A DNA stretch of 64,000 bases from contig NZ_CP108569.1 in the NCBI RefSeq assembly GCF_036010505.1, positions 6,234,501 through 6,298,500 on the forward strand. Direction: 5' to 3'. Under the pieces are notes generated by a model that saw nothing but the letters and a program-made list of their open reading frames with translations, made no database searches and was not told the origin of the DNA. The position numbers were made by a program, and so were the translations under genes. Position 1 is the first letter of the stretch, and the number at the start of each line of letters is the position of its first letter. Of the stretch, positions 15,910 through 24,752 are shown one piece after another. This DNA comes from Streptomyces sp. NBC_01197. Its GTDB lineage: Bacteria > Actinomycetota > Actinomycetes > Streptomycetales > Streptomycetaceae.

Positions 15910-16059
15910 GGACCCACGGTCCGGTAGAGGGGGTGTTTGCGCAGGTGGGGCGGGCCCGAATGGCTGACGCGCCGTTAATCGCACAAGTATTCGAAAGTGG
16001 TCTATGGTGGTGAAGGGGGTCAGGAACGGACTGGATCAGCGGAGCAGGAGGTGCGGCGG

Positions 16060-19000
16060 ATGCCCGGTTTCACGCATCTCCACACCGTCTCGGGGTTCTC
16101 CCTGCGGTACGGGGCCTCCCACCCGGAACGGCTCGCCGAGCGGGCCGCCGAGCGGGGTATGGACGCCATCGCGCTGACCGACCGGGACACCCTCTCCGGC
16201 ACCGTCCGCTTCGCCAAGGCCTGTGCCGCGGCCGGGGTGCGGCCGCTGTTCGGCGCGCGGCTCGCGGTTGGCGGGCGGGCGCGGGCCGAGGGGCCCACGC
16301 ACCGGATGCGCGCCCCCGTGCGCGGCGGAGTGTTCGTCGACGAGTCCGTGCCCCGCGCGACCTTCCTCGCCCGGGACGGCTCGGCGGGCTGGGCGGCCCT
16401 GTGCCGGCTGGTCACCGCGGCCCACGCGGGCGGGGAGCGGCCCCTGCTGCCCTGGGACGAGAACCACGGGGACGGTCTCGCCGTCCTGCTCGGCCCGGAC
16501 TCCGACGTCGGCCGTGCGCTCGCCGCCGGCCGCCCCGACCGGGCCGCCGCCCTGCTCGGGCCCTGGCGGGAGGCGCACGGCGACGCGCTGCGCCTCGAAG
16601 CGGTCCACCACGGGCTGAGCGGCACCGGGCCCGGCTCGCTCAGACTCGCCGCCCGCACGCTCGGCTTCGCCGCCGAGCAGGGCGTACGCCCCGTACTGAC
16701 CAACGCCGTCCGCTACGCCGACCAGGGGCAGGGCCCCGTAGCCGACGTCCTCGACGCCGCCCGCAGGCTGGTGCCCGTCGATCCGCGCAAGGGCCTCGAC
16801 AGCGGTGAGCGCTGGCTCAAGGACGCCGGTGAGATGTTCCGCACCGCCGAGCGGATCGCCGAGGCGGCGGGCTTCCGCCGGGACACCGCACACCGGCTGA
16901 TCGACGAGACCCAGGCGCTGGCCGCCTCGTGCAGCGTCGACGCCGAGGACGACCTCGGTATGGGCACCGTCCACTTCCCCGAACCGCGTCTCGTCGGCGC
17001 CGCCCATCGCACCGCACAGCGCGTGCTCGCCTCCCGGGCCGCCGCCGGCATGGTGCTGCGCGGTTACGACCGCAGGCGCGAGTACTGGGAGCGGGTGCAC
17101 CACGAGCTGGACATCATCGCCTTCCACGGCCACGCCTCGTACTTCCTGACCGTCGCCCGGGTCGTGGACGATGTGAAGGAGATGGGTATCCGGGTCGCGG
17201 CCCGCGGCTCCGGTGCGGGGTCCCTCGTCAACCATCTCCTGGGCATCGCCAACGCGGACCCCGTCGAGCACGGGCTGCTGATGGAGCGCTTCCTCTCCCG
17301 GCGCAGGCTCGCGCTGCCCGACATCGACATCGACGTCGAGTCGGCCCGCAGGCTCGACGTCTACCGCGCGATCATCGGCCGCTTCGGCGCCGAGCGGGTC
17401 GCCACCGTGGCCATGCCGGAGACCTACCGGGTGCGCCACGCGATACGGGACGTGGGCGCCGCCCTGTCCATGGACCCGGCGGAGACCGACCGGCTCGCCA
17501 AGGCCTTCCCGCACATCCGTGCCCGCGATGCCCGTGCCGCGCTGGCTGAGCTGCCCGAACTGCGCGCCGTGGCCGAGGAGTCGAAGCGGGACGGCGGGAA
17601 GTACGGACGGCTGTGGGAGCTGGTCGAGGGGCTCGACGCGCTGCCGCGCGGAATCGCCATGCACCCGTGCGGGGTGCTGCTCTCCGACGCCTCCCTGCTG
17701 CGGCGCACGCCGGTGATGCCGACCAGCGGCGAGGGCTTCCCGATGTCCCAGTTCGACAAGGAGGACGTGGAGGACCTGGGGCTGCTCAAGCTCGATGTGC
17801 TGGGGGTGCGGATGCAGTCCGCGATGGCCCACGCCGTCGCCGAGATCGGCCGGGCCACCGGGGAGCGGCTCGACCTGGACGACCCCGCCCAGGTGCCGGC
17901 GGGCGACCCCGCGACGTACGCGCTCATCCGCTCCACCGAGACGCTGGGCTGCTTCCAGATCGAATCGCCGGGCCAGCGCGACCTGGTGGGGCGGCTGCAG
18001 CCCGCCACCTTCGACGATCTGGTCGTCGACATCTCGCTGTTCCGGCCGGGGCCGGTCGCGGCCGACATGGTGCGGCCCTTCATCGAAGCCCGGCACGGCC
18101 GCGCGCCGGTGCGCTTCCCGCACCCCGATCTGGCGGAGGCGCTGAGCGGCACGTACGGGGTCGTCGTCTTCCACGAGCAGATCATCGAGATCCTGCGGAT
18201 CATGACGGGCTGCGGGCGGGACGAGGCGGACCAGGCGCGGCGCCGGCTGTCCGACCCCGAGTGGCAGGGGCGTATCCGCGCCTGGTTCGCCGCGGCGACG
18301 GCGGAGCGCGGCTATGCGCCCGAAGTCACCGCGCACACCTGGGAGATCGTCGAGGCGTTCGGCGCGTACGGCTTCTGCAAGGCGCACGCGGTGGCCTTCG
18401 CCGTGCCGACGTACCAGTCCGCCTGGCTCAAGGCGCACCACCCCGCCGCCTTCTACGCGGGGCTGCTCACCCACGACCCGGGGATGTATCCGAAGCGGCT
18501 GCTGCTGGCGGACGCACGGCGGCGCGGGGTTCCGGTGCTGCCGCTGGACGTGAACCGGTCGGCGGTCGCTCACCGTATCGAACTGGTGTCCGGCAAGCTC
18601 GGTGTCCGGCTCGCGCTCTCCGACGTCCACGGCATCAGCGAGGCCGAGGCCGAACGGATCGAGACCGGTCAGCCCTACTCCTCCCTGCTGGACTTCTGGC
18701 AGCGCGCCCGGCCGGGAAAGCCGGTCGCCCAGCGGCTCGCCCAGGTCGGCGCGCTGGACGCGTTCGGCGCGAACCGCCGGGATCTGCTGCTGCACATCTC
18801 CGAACTGCACGCGGGCCGCGGCGGATCCGCGCACAGCGGCCAACTCGCCCTGGGCGAAGGGCGGAAGGCCGCATCGGCCGGTCTGCCCGACCTCAGCGAC
18901 ACCGAGCGGCTCAGCGCCGAACTCGGCATCCTCGGCATGGACTCGTCGCGCCATCTGATGGAGGACCACTACGCCTTCCTGAAGGAACTGGGCGCGCTCT

Positions 19001-19515
19001 CAGCCCGGCGGCTGCGCTCCGCCGAGCACGGGCAGAGCGTCCTGGTCGCGGGCGCCAAGGCCGCCACCCAGACCCCGCCGATCCGCTCCGGGCGCCGGGT
19101 CGTCTTCACCACCCTGGACGACGGCACGGGCCTGGTCGACCTCGCCTTCTTCGACGACAGCCATGCCACGTGCGCGTACACCGTCTTCCACTCCTGGCTG
19201 CTGCTGGTGCGCGGAGTGGTGCAGCGGCGCGGGCCGCGCAGCCTCAGCGTGGTCGGCTCGGCGGCCTGGAACCTGGCCGATCTGGTCGAACTGCGGCGTA
19301 CCGGCGGTCTCGAGGCCGTCGCCGCCGCCCTGGCCGCGCCCGCGCCGGACGGAAGGGGCGGGGCGGACGGAATGGAGGAACCGGCCGACAACGGCCGCCG
19401 CATCCAGCTCTCCACCGGCTACGAGATGAACCCCTGGGCGGACCTCAGGCCCGCCGGGGACCCGAACACCACCGGGCGCAAGCTCTGGCACTCCAGCCAG
19501 GGGAGCGCGGGATGA
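16060..19515 (+). CDS. dnaE2: Error-prone DNA polymerase III alpha subunit DnaE2 (ImuC)
   Basis: A 1151-residue C-family polymerase. ATG 16060 has AGGAGG 9 bp upstream, so the 63-bp longer reading is rejected. The PHP domain is at the start (FTHLHTVSGFSLRYGASHP), the polymerase core has ALPDIDIDVES with the catalytic aspartates, then FRPGPVAADMV, YGVVVFHEQI and FCKAHAVAFAVPTYQSAWLKAHHP, all typical of DnaE2. The C terminus has the OB-fold region but no long tail for replisome binding. It performs mutagenic translesion synthesis after DNA damage. It overlaps the downstream Y-family gene by ATGA, so the two are translationally coupled. Confidence 0.93.
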   Translation: MPGFTHLHTVSGFSLRYGASHPERLAERAAERGMDAIALTDRDTLSGTVRFAKACAAAGVRPLFGARLAVGGRARAEGPTHRMRAPVRGGVFVDESVPRATFLARDGSAGWAALCRLVTAAHAGGERPLLPWDENHGDGLAVLLGPDSDVGRALAAGRPDRAAALLGPWREAHGDALRLEAVHHGLSGTGPGSLRLAARTLGFAAEQGVRPVLTNAVRYADQGQGPVADVLDAARRLVPVDPRKGLDSGERWLKDAGEMFRTAERIAEAAGFRRDTAHRLIDETQALAASCSVDAEDDLGMGTVHFPEPRLVGAAHRTAQRVLASRAAAGMVLRGYDRRREYWERVHHELDIIAFHGHASYFLTVARVVDDVKEMGIRVAARGSGAGSLVNHLLGIANADPVEHGLLMERFLSRRRLALPDIDIDVESARRLDVYRAIIGRFGAERVATVAMPETYRVRHAIRDVGAALSMDPAETDRLAKAFPHIRARDARAALAELPELRAVAEESKRDGGKYGRLWELVEGLDALPRGIAMHPCGVLLSDASLLRRTPVMPTSGEGFPMSQFDKEDVEDLGLLKLDVLGVRMQSAMAHAVAEIGRATGERLDLDDPAQVPAGDPATYALIRSTETLGCFQIESPGQRDLVGRLQPATFDDLVVDISLFRPGPVAADMVRPFIEARHGRAPVRFPHPDLAEALSGTYGVVVFHEQIIEILRIMTGCGRDEADQARRRLSDPEWQGRIRAWFAAATAERGYAPEVTAHTWEIVEAFGAYGFCKAHAVAFAVPTYQSAWLKAHHPAAFYAGLLTHDPGMYPKRLLLADARRRGVPVLPLDVNRSAVAHRIELVSGKLGVRLALSDVHGISEAEAERIETGQPYSSLLDFWQRARPGKPVAQRLAQVGALDAFGANRRDLLLHISELHAGRGGSAHSGQLALGEGRKAASAGLPDLSDTERLSAELGILGMDSSRHLMEDHYAFLKELGALSARRLRSAEHGQSVLVAGAKAATQTPPIRSGRRVVFTTLDDGTGLVDLAFFDDSHATCAYTVFHSWLLLVRGVVQRRGPRSLSVVGSAAWNLADLVELRRTGGLEAVAAALAAPAPDGRGGADGMEEPADNGRRIQLSTGYEMNPWADLRPAGDPNTTGRKLWHSSQGSAG

Positions 19516-20507
19516 TCCTCTCCGTACGGTTCACGCCCGAGGCCCTGCCGCTCGACCTGATCGAGGACCTCACCCCGGTGGTCCAGGCCTTCCCGCCCGA
19601 CTCCGCGCTCATCGACGTGGGCGGTGCACAGCGGTACTTCGGGCGGAGCGCCACCGAACTCGCCGCGCTGCTGCGGGTGCGGGCGCTCGCGCACCACGGT
19701 CTCGACTGCGCGATCGGGGTGGGCGCCAATCCGCTGCTGGCCCGGATGGCCGCGCGGGAGGCCCGGCCGGGAACGACCCTGGTGGCCGGTGACGCCCGGA
19801 CGTTCCTCGCGGACAAACCCGCCGCCGCGCTCCAGGGGGTCGGGCCGAAGCTGGCCCGCACCCTCTGCTCGTACGGACTCGACTCCATCGGCAGGATCGC
19901 CGCCGCGCCCCTCGCCACCCTCCAGCGGATCGCCGGAGCGCGCGCCGGGCGCGAACTCCAGGAGCGGGCGCGGGGCATCGACCGTACGCGGGTCGTGCCG
20001 AACGCCGCTGCCCGCTCGGTCTCGTCCGAACGGTCCTTCCCCCGCGACGAACTGGACCGCGACCGGCAGCGCGGGGCCCTGCTCTCGCTCACCGAGGAAC
20101 TGGGCGCCCGGATGCGCCGTGAGGGGCAGGTGTGCGGCTCGCTGACGCTCACCGTGCGGTACGCCGACCGGTCCACCACCATCCGCGGCCGCACCCTGCA
20201 CGAGCGGACCGCGCACTCCGCGGCGCTCACCGCCGCGGCGTACGCGATCCATGACTCGCTCGGGCTCCAGCGCGCCCGGGTGCGCGGGATCGCGCTGCGC
20301 GCCGAGGGGCTGACACCGGCCGAGCACGCCGCCCATCAGCTGATGTTCGACCCCACCGACGACAAGGCGCGCCGCATCGAGGCGGTCGCCGACCGGGCCC
20401 GGGCGCGGTTCGGACCGGGGGCGATCGTGCCGGGGACGCTCGCCGCGCAGGAACGGCGACACACGCGCCGTGCGGGCAGGTCCGTACGGCGGTCCGCTGT
20501 ACCGTGA
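19512..20507 (+). CDS. Y-family DNA polymerase-like (ImuB/DinB-like) protein with degenerate active site
   Basis: A 331-residue protein starting in the ATGA overlap with dnaE2. Palm/fingers remnants are at residues 1-85 (FPPDSALIDVGGAQRYFG, LDCAIGVGANPLLARMAA), the thumb helix-hairpin-helix at about 104-130 (LQGVGPKLARTL), and the little-finger domain at about 165-295. The first catalytic motif of Y-family enzymes (DxDxFF) is absent, since the protein begins ILSVRF, and the SxDE motif reads LIDV, so Glu is replaced. It therefore probably works as a polymerase scaffold like mycobacterial ImuB, linking DnaE2 to the sliding clamp. No ImuA/SulA-like partner is next to it. Confidence 0.82.
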   Translation: MILSVRFTPEALPLDLIEDLTPVVQAFPPDSALIDVGGAQRYFGRSATELAALLRVRALAHHGLDCAIGVGANPLLARMAAREARPGTTLVAGDARTFLADKPAAALQGVGPKLARTLCSYGLDSIGRIAAAPLATLQRIAGARAGRELQERARGIDRTRVVPNAAARSVSSERSFPRDELDRDRQRGALLSLTEELGARMRREGQVCGSLTLTVRYADRSTTIRGRTLHERTAHSAALTAAAYAIHDSLGLQRARVRGIALRAEGLTPAEHAAHQLMFDPTDDKARRIEAVADRARARFGPGAIVPGTLAAQERRHTRRAGRSVRRSAVP

Positions 20508-20510
20508 GCC

Positions 20511-20571
20511 GCGAAGACCAGCGACGGCGAAGGCCGGCGGATCGCGAAGGCCGGCGAACGGCGAAGATCAG
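20511..20571 (+). repeat. GCGAAG-headed direct repeats after the ImuB-like gene
   Basis: Three repeats of 16-17 bp starting GCGAAG (20511, 20527, 20544) plus a partial fourth at 20561; the middle two share GCGAAGGCCGGCG. They occupy the 3' flank between the polymerase gene and the lipase operators. No function can be assigned. Confidence 0.5.
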
Positions 20572-20593
20572 TTCCTGATCCTCCATCAGTTCT

Positions 20594-20635
20594 TTACTGA
20601 CGCGTAACTTCCCCCGCTACCTTACTCGCGCGTAA
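20594..20635 (+). promoter_or_regulatory. Twin TTAC-N6-GTAA operator upstream of the lipase gene
   Basis: TTACTGACGCGTAA (20594-20607) and TTACTCGCGCGTAA (20622-20635) are two near-identical sites with symmetric TTAC/GTAA ends, 28 bp apart, 85 bp before the lipase ATG. The shape suits a dimeric TetR- or MarR-type repressor. No regulator gene is adjacent. Confidence 0.5.
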
Positions 20636-20719
20636 TTTGGCGTGAGCAGAACACCTGGTGGTCCGGGCCGCAGGGCGAACATCCGTCGTCACTCCCTTGA
20701 GTCGCAAGGAGATCACTCG

Positions 20720-21580
20720 ATGATGCCCTGGAAGCGTGCGTTCGGAGCCCTCCCCGCGCTGGCACTGGCGGTCACCGCCGCAGCGGTCCCCGCTGCCACG
20801 ACGGCGCAGGCCGCCGCCCCCAGCAGCGGATGGAACAACTACTCCTGCAAACCGTCGGCGGCTCACCCCCGGCCGGTCGTCCTCGTCCCCGGCACCTTCG
20901 GGAACGCGGCCGACAACTGGCTGGTACTCGCCCCGTACCTGGTCAACCGCGGCTACTGCGTCTTCTCGCTCGACTACGGACAGCTCCCCGGCGAGACCCT
21001 CTTCGACGGGCTCGCCCCGATCGAGCAGTCGGCCGCCCAGCTCTCCACGTTTGTCGACAAGGTGCTCGCGGCGACCAGCACCCCGAAGGCCGACATCGTC
21101 GGCCACTCGCAGGGCGGCATGATGCCGAACTACTACATCAAGTTCCTCGGCGGAGCCGCCAAGGTGAACTCGATGACCGGCATCGCCCCCGACAACCACG
21201 GCACCACCCTGTCGGGGCTCACCAAGCTCCTGCCGTACTTCCCCGGCGCCGCCGACATCCTCAAGAAGGGCGCACCGGGCCTCACCGACCAGGTCGCCGG
21301 CTCACCCTTCGTCACCAGACTCAACTCGGTGCCCGACACGGTGCCCGGCGTGCACTACACCGTCATCGCCACCAAGTACGACGAGGTGGTCACCCCCTAC
21401 AAGACACAGTTCCTCAGCGGCCCGGACGTCAACAACGTGCTGCTCCAGGACAAGTGCGCCGCCGACATCTCCGAGCACGTCACCATCGGCCTGACCGACC
21501 GGATCGCGTACCACGAGGTCGCCAACGCCCTCGACCCCGCACACGCCACCCCCACCACCTGCGTCTCCGCGGTCGGTTAG
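20720..21580 (+). CDS. Secreted triacylglycerol lipase / esterase (alpha/beta hydrolase)
   Basis: A 286-residue exported lipase. ATG 20720 is chosen because AAGGAG stands 8 bp upstream and a Sec signal follows (KRAFGALPALALAVTAAAVPA, cleavage after AQA). The mature protein has RPVVLVPGTFGN for the oxyanion hole, the nucleophile in GHSQGGM, and probable Asp (ATKYDEVVTPY) and His (ISEHVTIGLTDRIAYHEV). Cysteines near both ends (NYSCKPS, CAADIS, TTCVSA) suggest disulfides. It resembles the Streptomyces lipase class typified by LipA-like, secreted enzymes and should cleave acylglycerols outside the cell. Confidence 0.88.
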   Translation: MMPWKRAFGALPALALAVTAAAVPAATTAQAAAPSSGWNNYSCKPSAAHPRPVVLVPGTFGNAADNWLVLAPYLVNRGYCVFSLDYGQLPGETLFDGLAPIEQSAAQLSTFVDKVLAATSTPKADIVGHSQGGMMPNYYIKFLGGAAKVNSMTGIAPDNHGTTLSGLTKLLPYFPGAADILKKGAPGLTDQVAGSPFVTRLNSVPDTVPGVHYTVIATKYDEVVTPYKTQFLSGPDVNNVLLQDKCAADISEHVTIGLTDRIAYHEVANALDPAHATPTTCVSAVG

Positions 21581-21697
21581 GGCCGGACGGCCCCCTGCTA
21601 CGAGTCCCGTGACGGGCAGGTGGGAGGGGGTGCCGTCTCCTCCGGGTCGCGCAGCCGCGTGCATAGCGTCAGCCGTACCGGGCAGACACGTCGGCCA

Positions 21698-21781
21698 CGG
21701 GTCGCGCCGTCGCTCCCCGCGCGGCGCCTGGCCGGCCTCCTCGCCGACCTCGACCCCATGGCCGCCGCCCTGGGCAGTTGA
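21698..21781 (+). pseudogene. Possible 3' remnant of a lost gene
   Basis: The 361-bp space 21581-21941 has no complete gene. Inside it a reading ending at TGA 21779-21781 has strict G/C third positions for its last 28 codons (VAPSLPARRLAGLLADLDPM then AAALGS), the look of a real C terminus, perhaps of a MarR-like regulator. No proper start, ribosome site or domain lies upstream before the lipase stop. A decayed gene end is the simplest reading, but chance in G/C-rich DNA is not excluded. Confidence 0.3.
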
Positions 21782-21941
21782 TGGTTGCAAGCGGGTTGTA
21801 TACGAACGCGCCGACGCGGGAGAACCAGGCCCCGCGTCCGCCATACGGCTGCGAACTCCCCGAGCGGGGCGGGGGATACACATGTGTTTCGCCGGGCATG
21901 TGATCAGCCGGATTGTCGGTGGGAGCTGAGAGCATCGGATC

Positions 21942-22517
21942 ATGACGATCAACTGGGATGCCGCCGCCGACACCTTCGACGAGGAGGCCGACCACGGCCT
22001 GCGCGACACCGGGGTGCGCGACGCGTGGGCGGCGCGGCTGAAGAGATGGCTGCCGGGGGCGCCGGCGGCGGTCCTCGACGTGGGCTGCGGCACCGGCAGC
22101 CTCTCCCTGCTCGCCGCGGAGCAGGGGCACCGGGTCACCGCGGTCGACCTCTCCCCCCGGATGGCCGAGCAGGCGCGCAGCAAACTGGCCGGTGCGGACG
22201 CCGAGGTGCTGGTGGGGGACGCGGCGCTGCCACCTGTCGGCGCGCGCACCTTCGACGTGGTGCTGGCCCGTCATGTGGTGTGGCTGCTGCCCGATTTCGA
22301 GGCGGCGCTCAAGCACTGGTGCTCCCTGCTCAACCCGGGCGGCCGGCTGGTGCTGGTGGAGGGCGTCTGGGGCGGGGTCGGGCTCTCCGCAGGCCAGTTG
22401 ATGGCGGCCCTCGACCCGCTCACCGCGTCCGTGCACCATGAACTGCTCTCGGCCGACCCCGCCCTCTGGGGCAAGGAGGTCGACGACGAGCGCTATGTCC
22501 TGGTGGCGCTGACCTGA
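21942..22517 (+). CDS. Class I SAM-dependent methyltransferase
   Basis: A 191-residue Rossmann-fold methyltransferase. Motif I is VLDVGCGTGSLSLLA (residues about 44-58), the acidic residue binding the ribose is in VTAVDLS, and later motifs are GDAALPP, FDVVLARHVVWLLPD and NPGGRLVLVEG. It belongs to the UbiE/Methyltransf_11-type group; substrates of this group vary widely and nothing nearby points to one. ATG 21942 starts a normal N terminus (TINWDAAADTFDEEADHG). Confidence 0.85.
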   Translation: MTINWDAAADTFDEEADHGLRDTGVRDAWAARLKRWLPGAPAAVLDVGCGTGSLSLLAAEQGHRVTAVDLSPRMAEQARSKLAGADAEVLVGDAALPPVGARTFDVVLARHVVWLLPDFEAALKHWCSLLNPGGRLVLVEGVWGGVGLSAGQLMAALDPLTASVHHELLSADPALWGKEVDDERYVLVALT

Positions 22518-22572
22518 GGCACGCCCAGCCCGGCACACCTGAGATATCCGGGATACCTGGGAAGTGGTGGCG

Positions 22573-22595
22573 GGGGCCGGGTGAACGCCGGCCCC
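22573..22595. terminator. Bidirectional terminator between methyltransferase and DUF402 genes
   Basis: GGGGCCGG (22573-22580), a 7-nt loop, and CCGGCCCC (22588-22595) lie between convergent genes. Confidence 0.75.
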
Positions 22596-22611
22596 GGCCT
22601 CGCCGTACGGG

Positions 22612-23097
22612 TCAGGCGTGCGGCAACTGGCCGCGGGAGGCGAGCAGTTCCAGCTCGTCCAGGGCCTGTACGGCCTGCCGTGCCGCCTCCGGGTCGCGCC
22701 CGGCCAGACCGCTCGCCTCGAACTCGTCCTCGTCCAGCCGGAGAATCTCGGCCCCGTCCAGCGACACCCACAGGTCGAGATCCAGATCCTCCACCACCAG
22801 TTCGCCTTCGCGCAGCTCGGCCGGCCGGGTCACATCGCAGTACCAGCCCTTGAGTTCCCCGGCTCCGGTGCGGACCTCCTTGACCGCGTACCACCGGTCG
22901 CGCCAGTAGTGCTCGGTGAACACGTCACCGGGCTCGAACCGTACGAAGCCGAAGTCCCGTACGCCCGACCCTGCCCACTCCGCCCGGACGGTCACCCGGG
23001 TGCCGTCGTCGGAGAGCACCGTCGCCGGATAGCTGATCTTTGTGCTGCCGGCCTTCCGCAGGACGACCGTCACCTCGGCCGGACCCTCTGACGACAT
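22612..23097 (-). CDS. DUF402 domain-containing protein
   Basis: A 161-residue soluble protein beginning at ATG 23097, with GGAGG 8 bp upstream; the reading extends further upstream but is low-complexity there. The DUF402 core is clear: GFVRFEPGDVFTEHYWRDRW, then LKGWYCDVTRPAEL, VVEDLDLDLWVSLDG and ILRLDEDEFEASGL. Members include nucleoside di/triphosphate phosphatases (FomD- and Ntdp-like folds) with metal-binding Asp/Glu such as the EDLDLDLWV run seen here. A phosphohydrolase is plausible but the substrate is open. Confidence 0.8.
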   Translation of the reverse strand: MSSEGPAEVTVVLRKAGSTKISYPATVLSDDGTRVTVRAEWAGSGVRDFGFVRFEPGDVFTEHYWRDRWYAVKEVRTGAGELKGWYCDVTRPAELREGELVVEDLDLDLWVSLDGAEILRLDEDEFEASGLAGRDPEAARQAVQALDELELLASRGQLPHA

Positions 23098-23258
23098 GCC
23101 GTACCTCCGTCGAGCGCTCTCGTAGCCGGACTGTGCGGCGGCGGCCGGCGCTCGGCCCGGCCGCCGCCGCAGATTACGTGGGGACCCCGGCGGGCCGCCT
23201 CCCCTTTTCCGGCCGGGTGCCGCCGGAGCGGTAGCCCTCCGTGGGGGAGAATCGCGGG

Positions 23259-23633
23259 GTGACTCTGAAGATCGCCATTGACACGGATGCCGCCACCGCC
23301 CCGTACGAGCAGCTGAGGGCCCAGATCGCCGGGCAGGCGCGCTCGGGGAAGCTTCCCGCCGGGTACCGGCTGCCGACGGTGCGGGGCCTGGCCGAGGAGC
23401 TCGGCCTCGCCGCGAACACGGTCGCCAAGTCGTACCGGGCGCTGGAGGCGGACGGTGTGATCGAGACGCGCGGACGCAACGGCACCTTCGTGGCGGCCGC
23501 CGGTGACGCGGCGGACCGCGAGGCGGCGGAGGCGGCGCGGGACTTCGCCGAGCGCGCCCAGCGGCTGGGCCTCGCTCCGGACGCGGCCCGCACCGCGGTC
23601 GACGACGCGCTGCGGGCGGTCTACGGGAAGTAG
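23259..23633 (+). CDS. Short GntR-family (YtrA-like) transcriptional regulator
   Basis: A 124-residue regulator with GTG start 23259, preceded by GGGGGAGA; the GTG at 23241 is less well placed. The N-terminal 75 residues are a winged helix (PYEQLRAQIAGQARSGKL, LPTVRGLAEELGLAANTVAK, ALEADGVIETRGRNGTFV). Only a helical tail of about 45 residues follows (EAAEAARDFAERAQRLG), so no ligand-binding domain, which is the YtrA subclass. Such regulators usually precede an ABC transporter operon, but here the next gene is on the opposite strand, so it is a solo regulator. Confidence 0.87.
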   Translation: MTLKIAIDTDAATAPYEQLRAQIAGQARSGKLPAGYRLPTVRGLAEELGLAANTVAKSYRALEADGVIETRGRNGTFVAAAGDAADREAAEAARDFAERAQRLGLAPDAARTAVDDALRAVYGK

Positions 23634-23657
23634 CTCCGGCAGGGGGCCGCGAACCTC

Positions 23658-24752
23658 CTACAGGTACAGCCCCGCGTCCGCGCCCCGTTCCTGTGCGGGG
23701 ACGGACGCCGGCCCCGCACCCCGCCGCAGCGCGTACAGCTCCGCGAGCGTCGTGCCCTCCCGGCCGACGCCCTCGTCCGTGCCCAGCCACGCCGTCGACT
23801 CCTTGCGGGTCAGCGGGCCGACCTCGATCCGGGCCAGGCAGCGGCCCGGACGCACCACGGCGGGGTGCAGACGCTCCAGGTCCTCATTGGTGGTGACGCC
23901 CACCAGGACATTGCGGCCCTGGCCCAGCAGCCCGTCCGTGAGGTTCAGCAGCCGTGACAGCGCCTGCCCCGCGGTGTGCTTGGCCTCGCCGCGGATCAGC
24001 TCGTCGCAGTCCTCGAGGAGCAGCAGCCGCCAGCGGCCCTTCGCCGAACCGTCGTCCTCGCCGATGGCGATGTCCATCAGATAGCCGACGTCGTTGAACA
24101 GCCGCTCCGGGTCGAGCACGCAGTCCACCTGGCACCAGTCCCGCCAGGACCGGGCCAGGGTGCGCAGCGCCGACGTCTTCCCGGTGCCGGGCGGACCGTG
24201 CAGCAGGAGCAGCCGGCCCGAGATGTCGTCCGGAGTGACCTTCATCAGTCCGTCCAGCGCATCGGCCACCGGCGCCGTGTAGTTGGGCCGCACCTCGTCC
24301 CAGGTACCGGCCGCGATCTGCCGGGTGGTGCGGTGCGGACCGCGGCGCGGGGAGACGTACCAGAACCCCATGGCGACGTTCTCGGGCTGCGGTTCGGGCT
24401 CGTCCTGCGCGTCATCCGTCGACTGCTTCAGTACCTTCGTCGCCAGCTCCTCGCTGACCGCGGTGACGGTGACGTCGGCGCCGCGGCTCCAGCGCGAGAC
24501 GAGCAGCGTCCACCCCTCGCCCTCGGCAAGCGTCGCGCTGCGGTCGTCGTCCCGGGCCGCCCGCAGCACGGTCGCGCCGGGCGGCAGCAGGGTGAGCCCC
24601 TTCTTGACGCGGTCGATCGAGGAACTGTGCGAGTACGGCTGCTCTCCCGTGGCGAAGCGGCCGAGGAACAGCGCGTCCACGACATCGGACGGCGAATCGC
24701 TGTCGTCGACGTTGAGCCGGATCGGCAGGGATGCCTCAGGGTTTGCGGACAT
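23658..24752 (-). CDS. AAA+ ATPase with DUF5925-type N-terminal region
   Basis: About 364 residues, from ATG 24752 (MSANPEASLPIRL); a GTG six codons upstream is possible because neither has a good ribosome site. Residues 1 to about 165 are an Actinobacteria-specific N-terminal domain (VDALFLGRFATGEQPY). The AAA+ core follows: Walker A HGPPGTGKTS, Walker B RLLLLEDCDELI, sensor-1 LVGVTTNEDL and an arginine finger region HPAVVRPGRCLARI. It resembles FtsH/Cdc48-type remodelling ATPases but has no protease domain. Its client is unknown. Convergent with the GntR gene, 24 bp between. Confidence 0.8.
   Translation of the reverse strand: MSANPEASLPIRLNVDDSDSPSDVVDALFLGRFATGEQPYSHSSSIDRVKKGLTLLPPGATVLRAARDDDRSATLAEGEGWTLLVSRWSRGADVTVTAVSEELATKVLKQSTDDAQDEPEPQPENVAMGFWYVSPRRGPHRTTRQIAAGTWDEVRPNYTAPVADALDGLMKVTPDDISGRLLLLHGPPGTGKTSALRTLARSWRDWCQVDCVLDPERLFNDVGYLMDIAIGEDDGSAKGRWRLLLLEDCDELIRGEAKHTAGQALSRLLNLTDGLLGQGRNVLVGVTTNEDLERLHPAVVRPGRCLARIEVGPLTRKESTAWLGTDEGVGREGTTLAELYALRRGAGPASVPAQERGADAGLYL

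Noticed and set aside
15910..16059. LexA/SOS box before dnaE2
   Set aside because: Only a TTCGAA core is present (15991 region); no GAAC-N4-GTTC dyad was found, so SOS control cannot be claimed from this window.
16036..18969. A 977-codon open frame antisense to dnaE2
   Set aside because: The sense strand encodes a full DnaE2 with all motifs; the antisense reading has no recognisable domain.
17613..19511. Upstream extension of the Y-family polymerase reading frame
   Set aside because: It overlaps dnaE2 entirely and is low-complexity; ATGA coupling at 19512 fixes the real start.
21609..21929. 106-codon open frame between lipase and methyltransferase
   Set aside because: Codon composition is irregular, with no ribosome site or domain; a different frame has better coding character at its 3' end.
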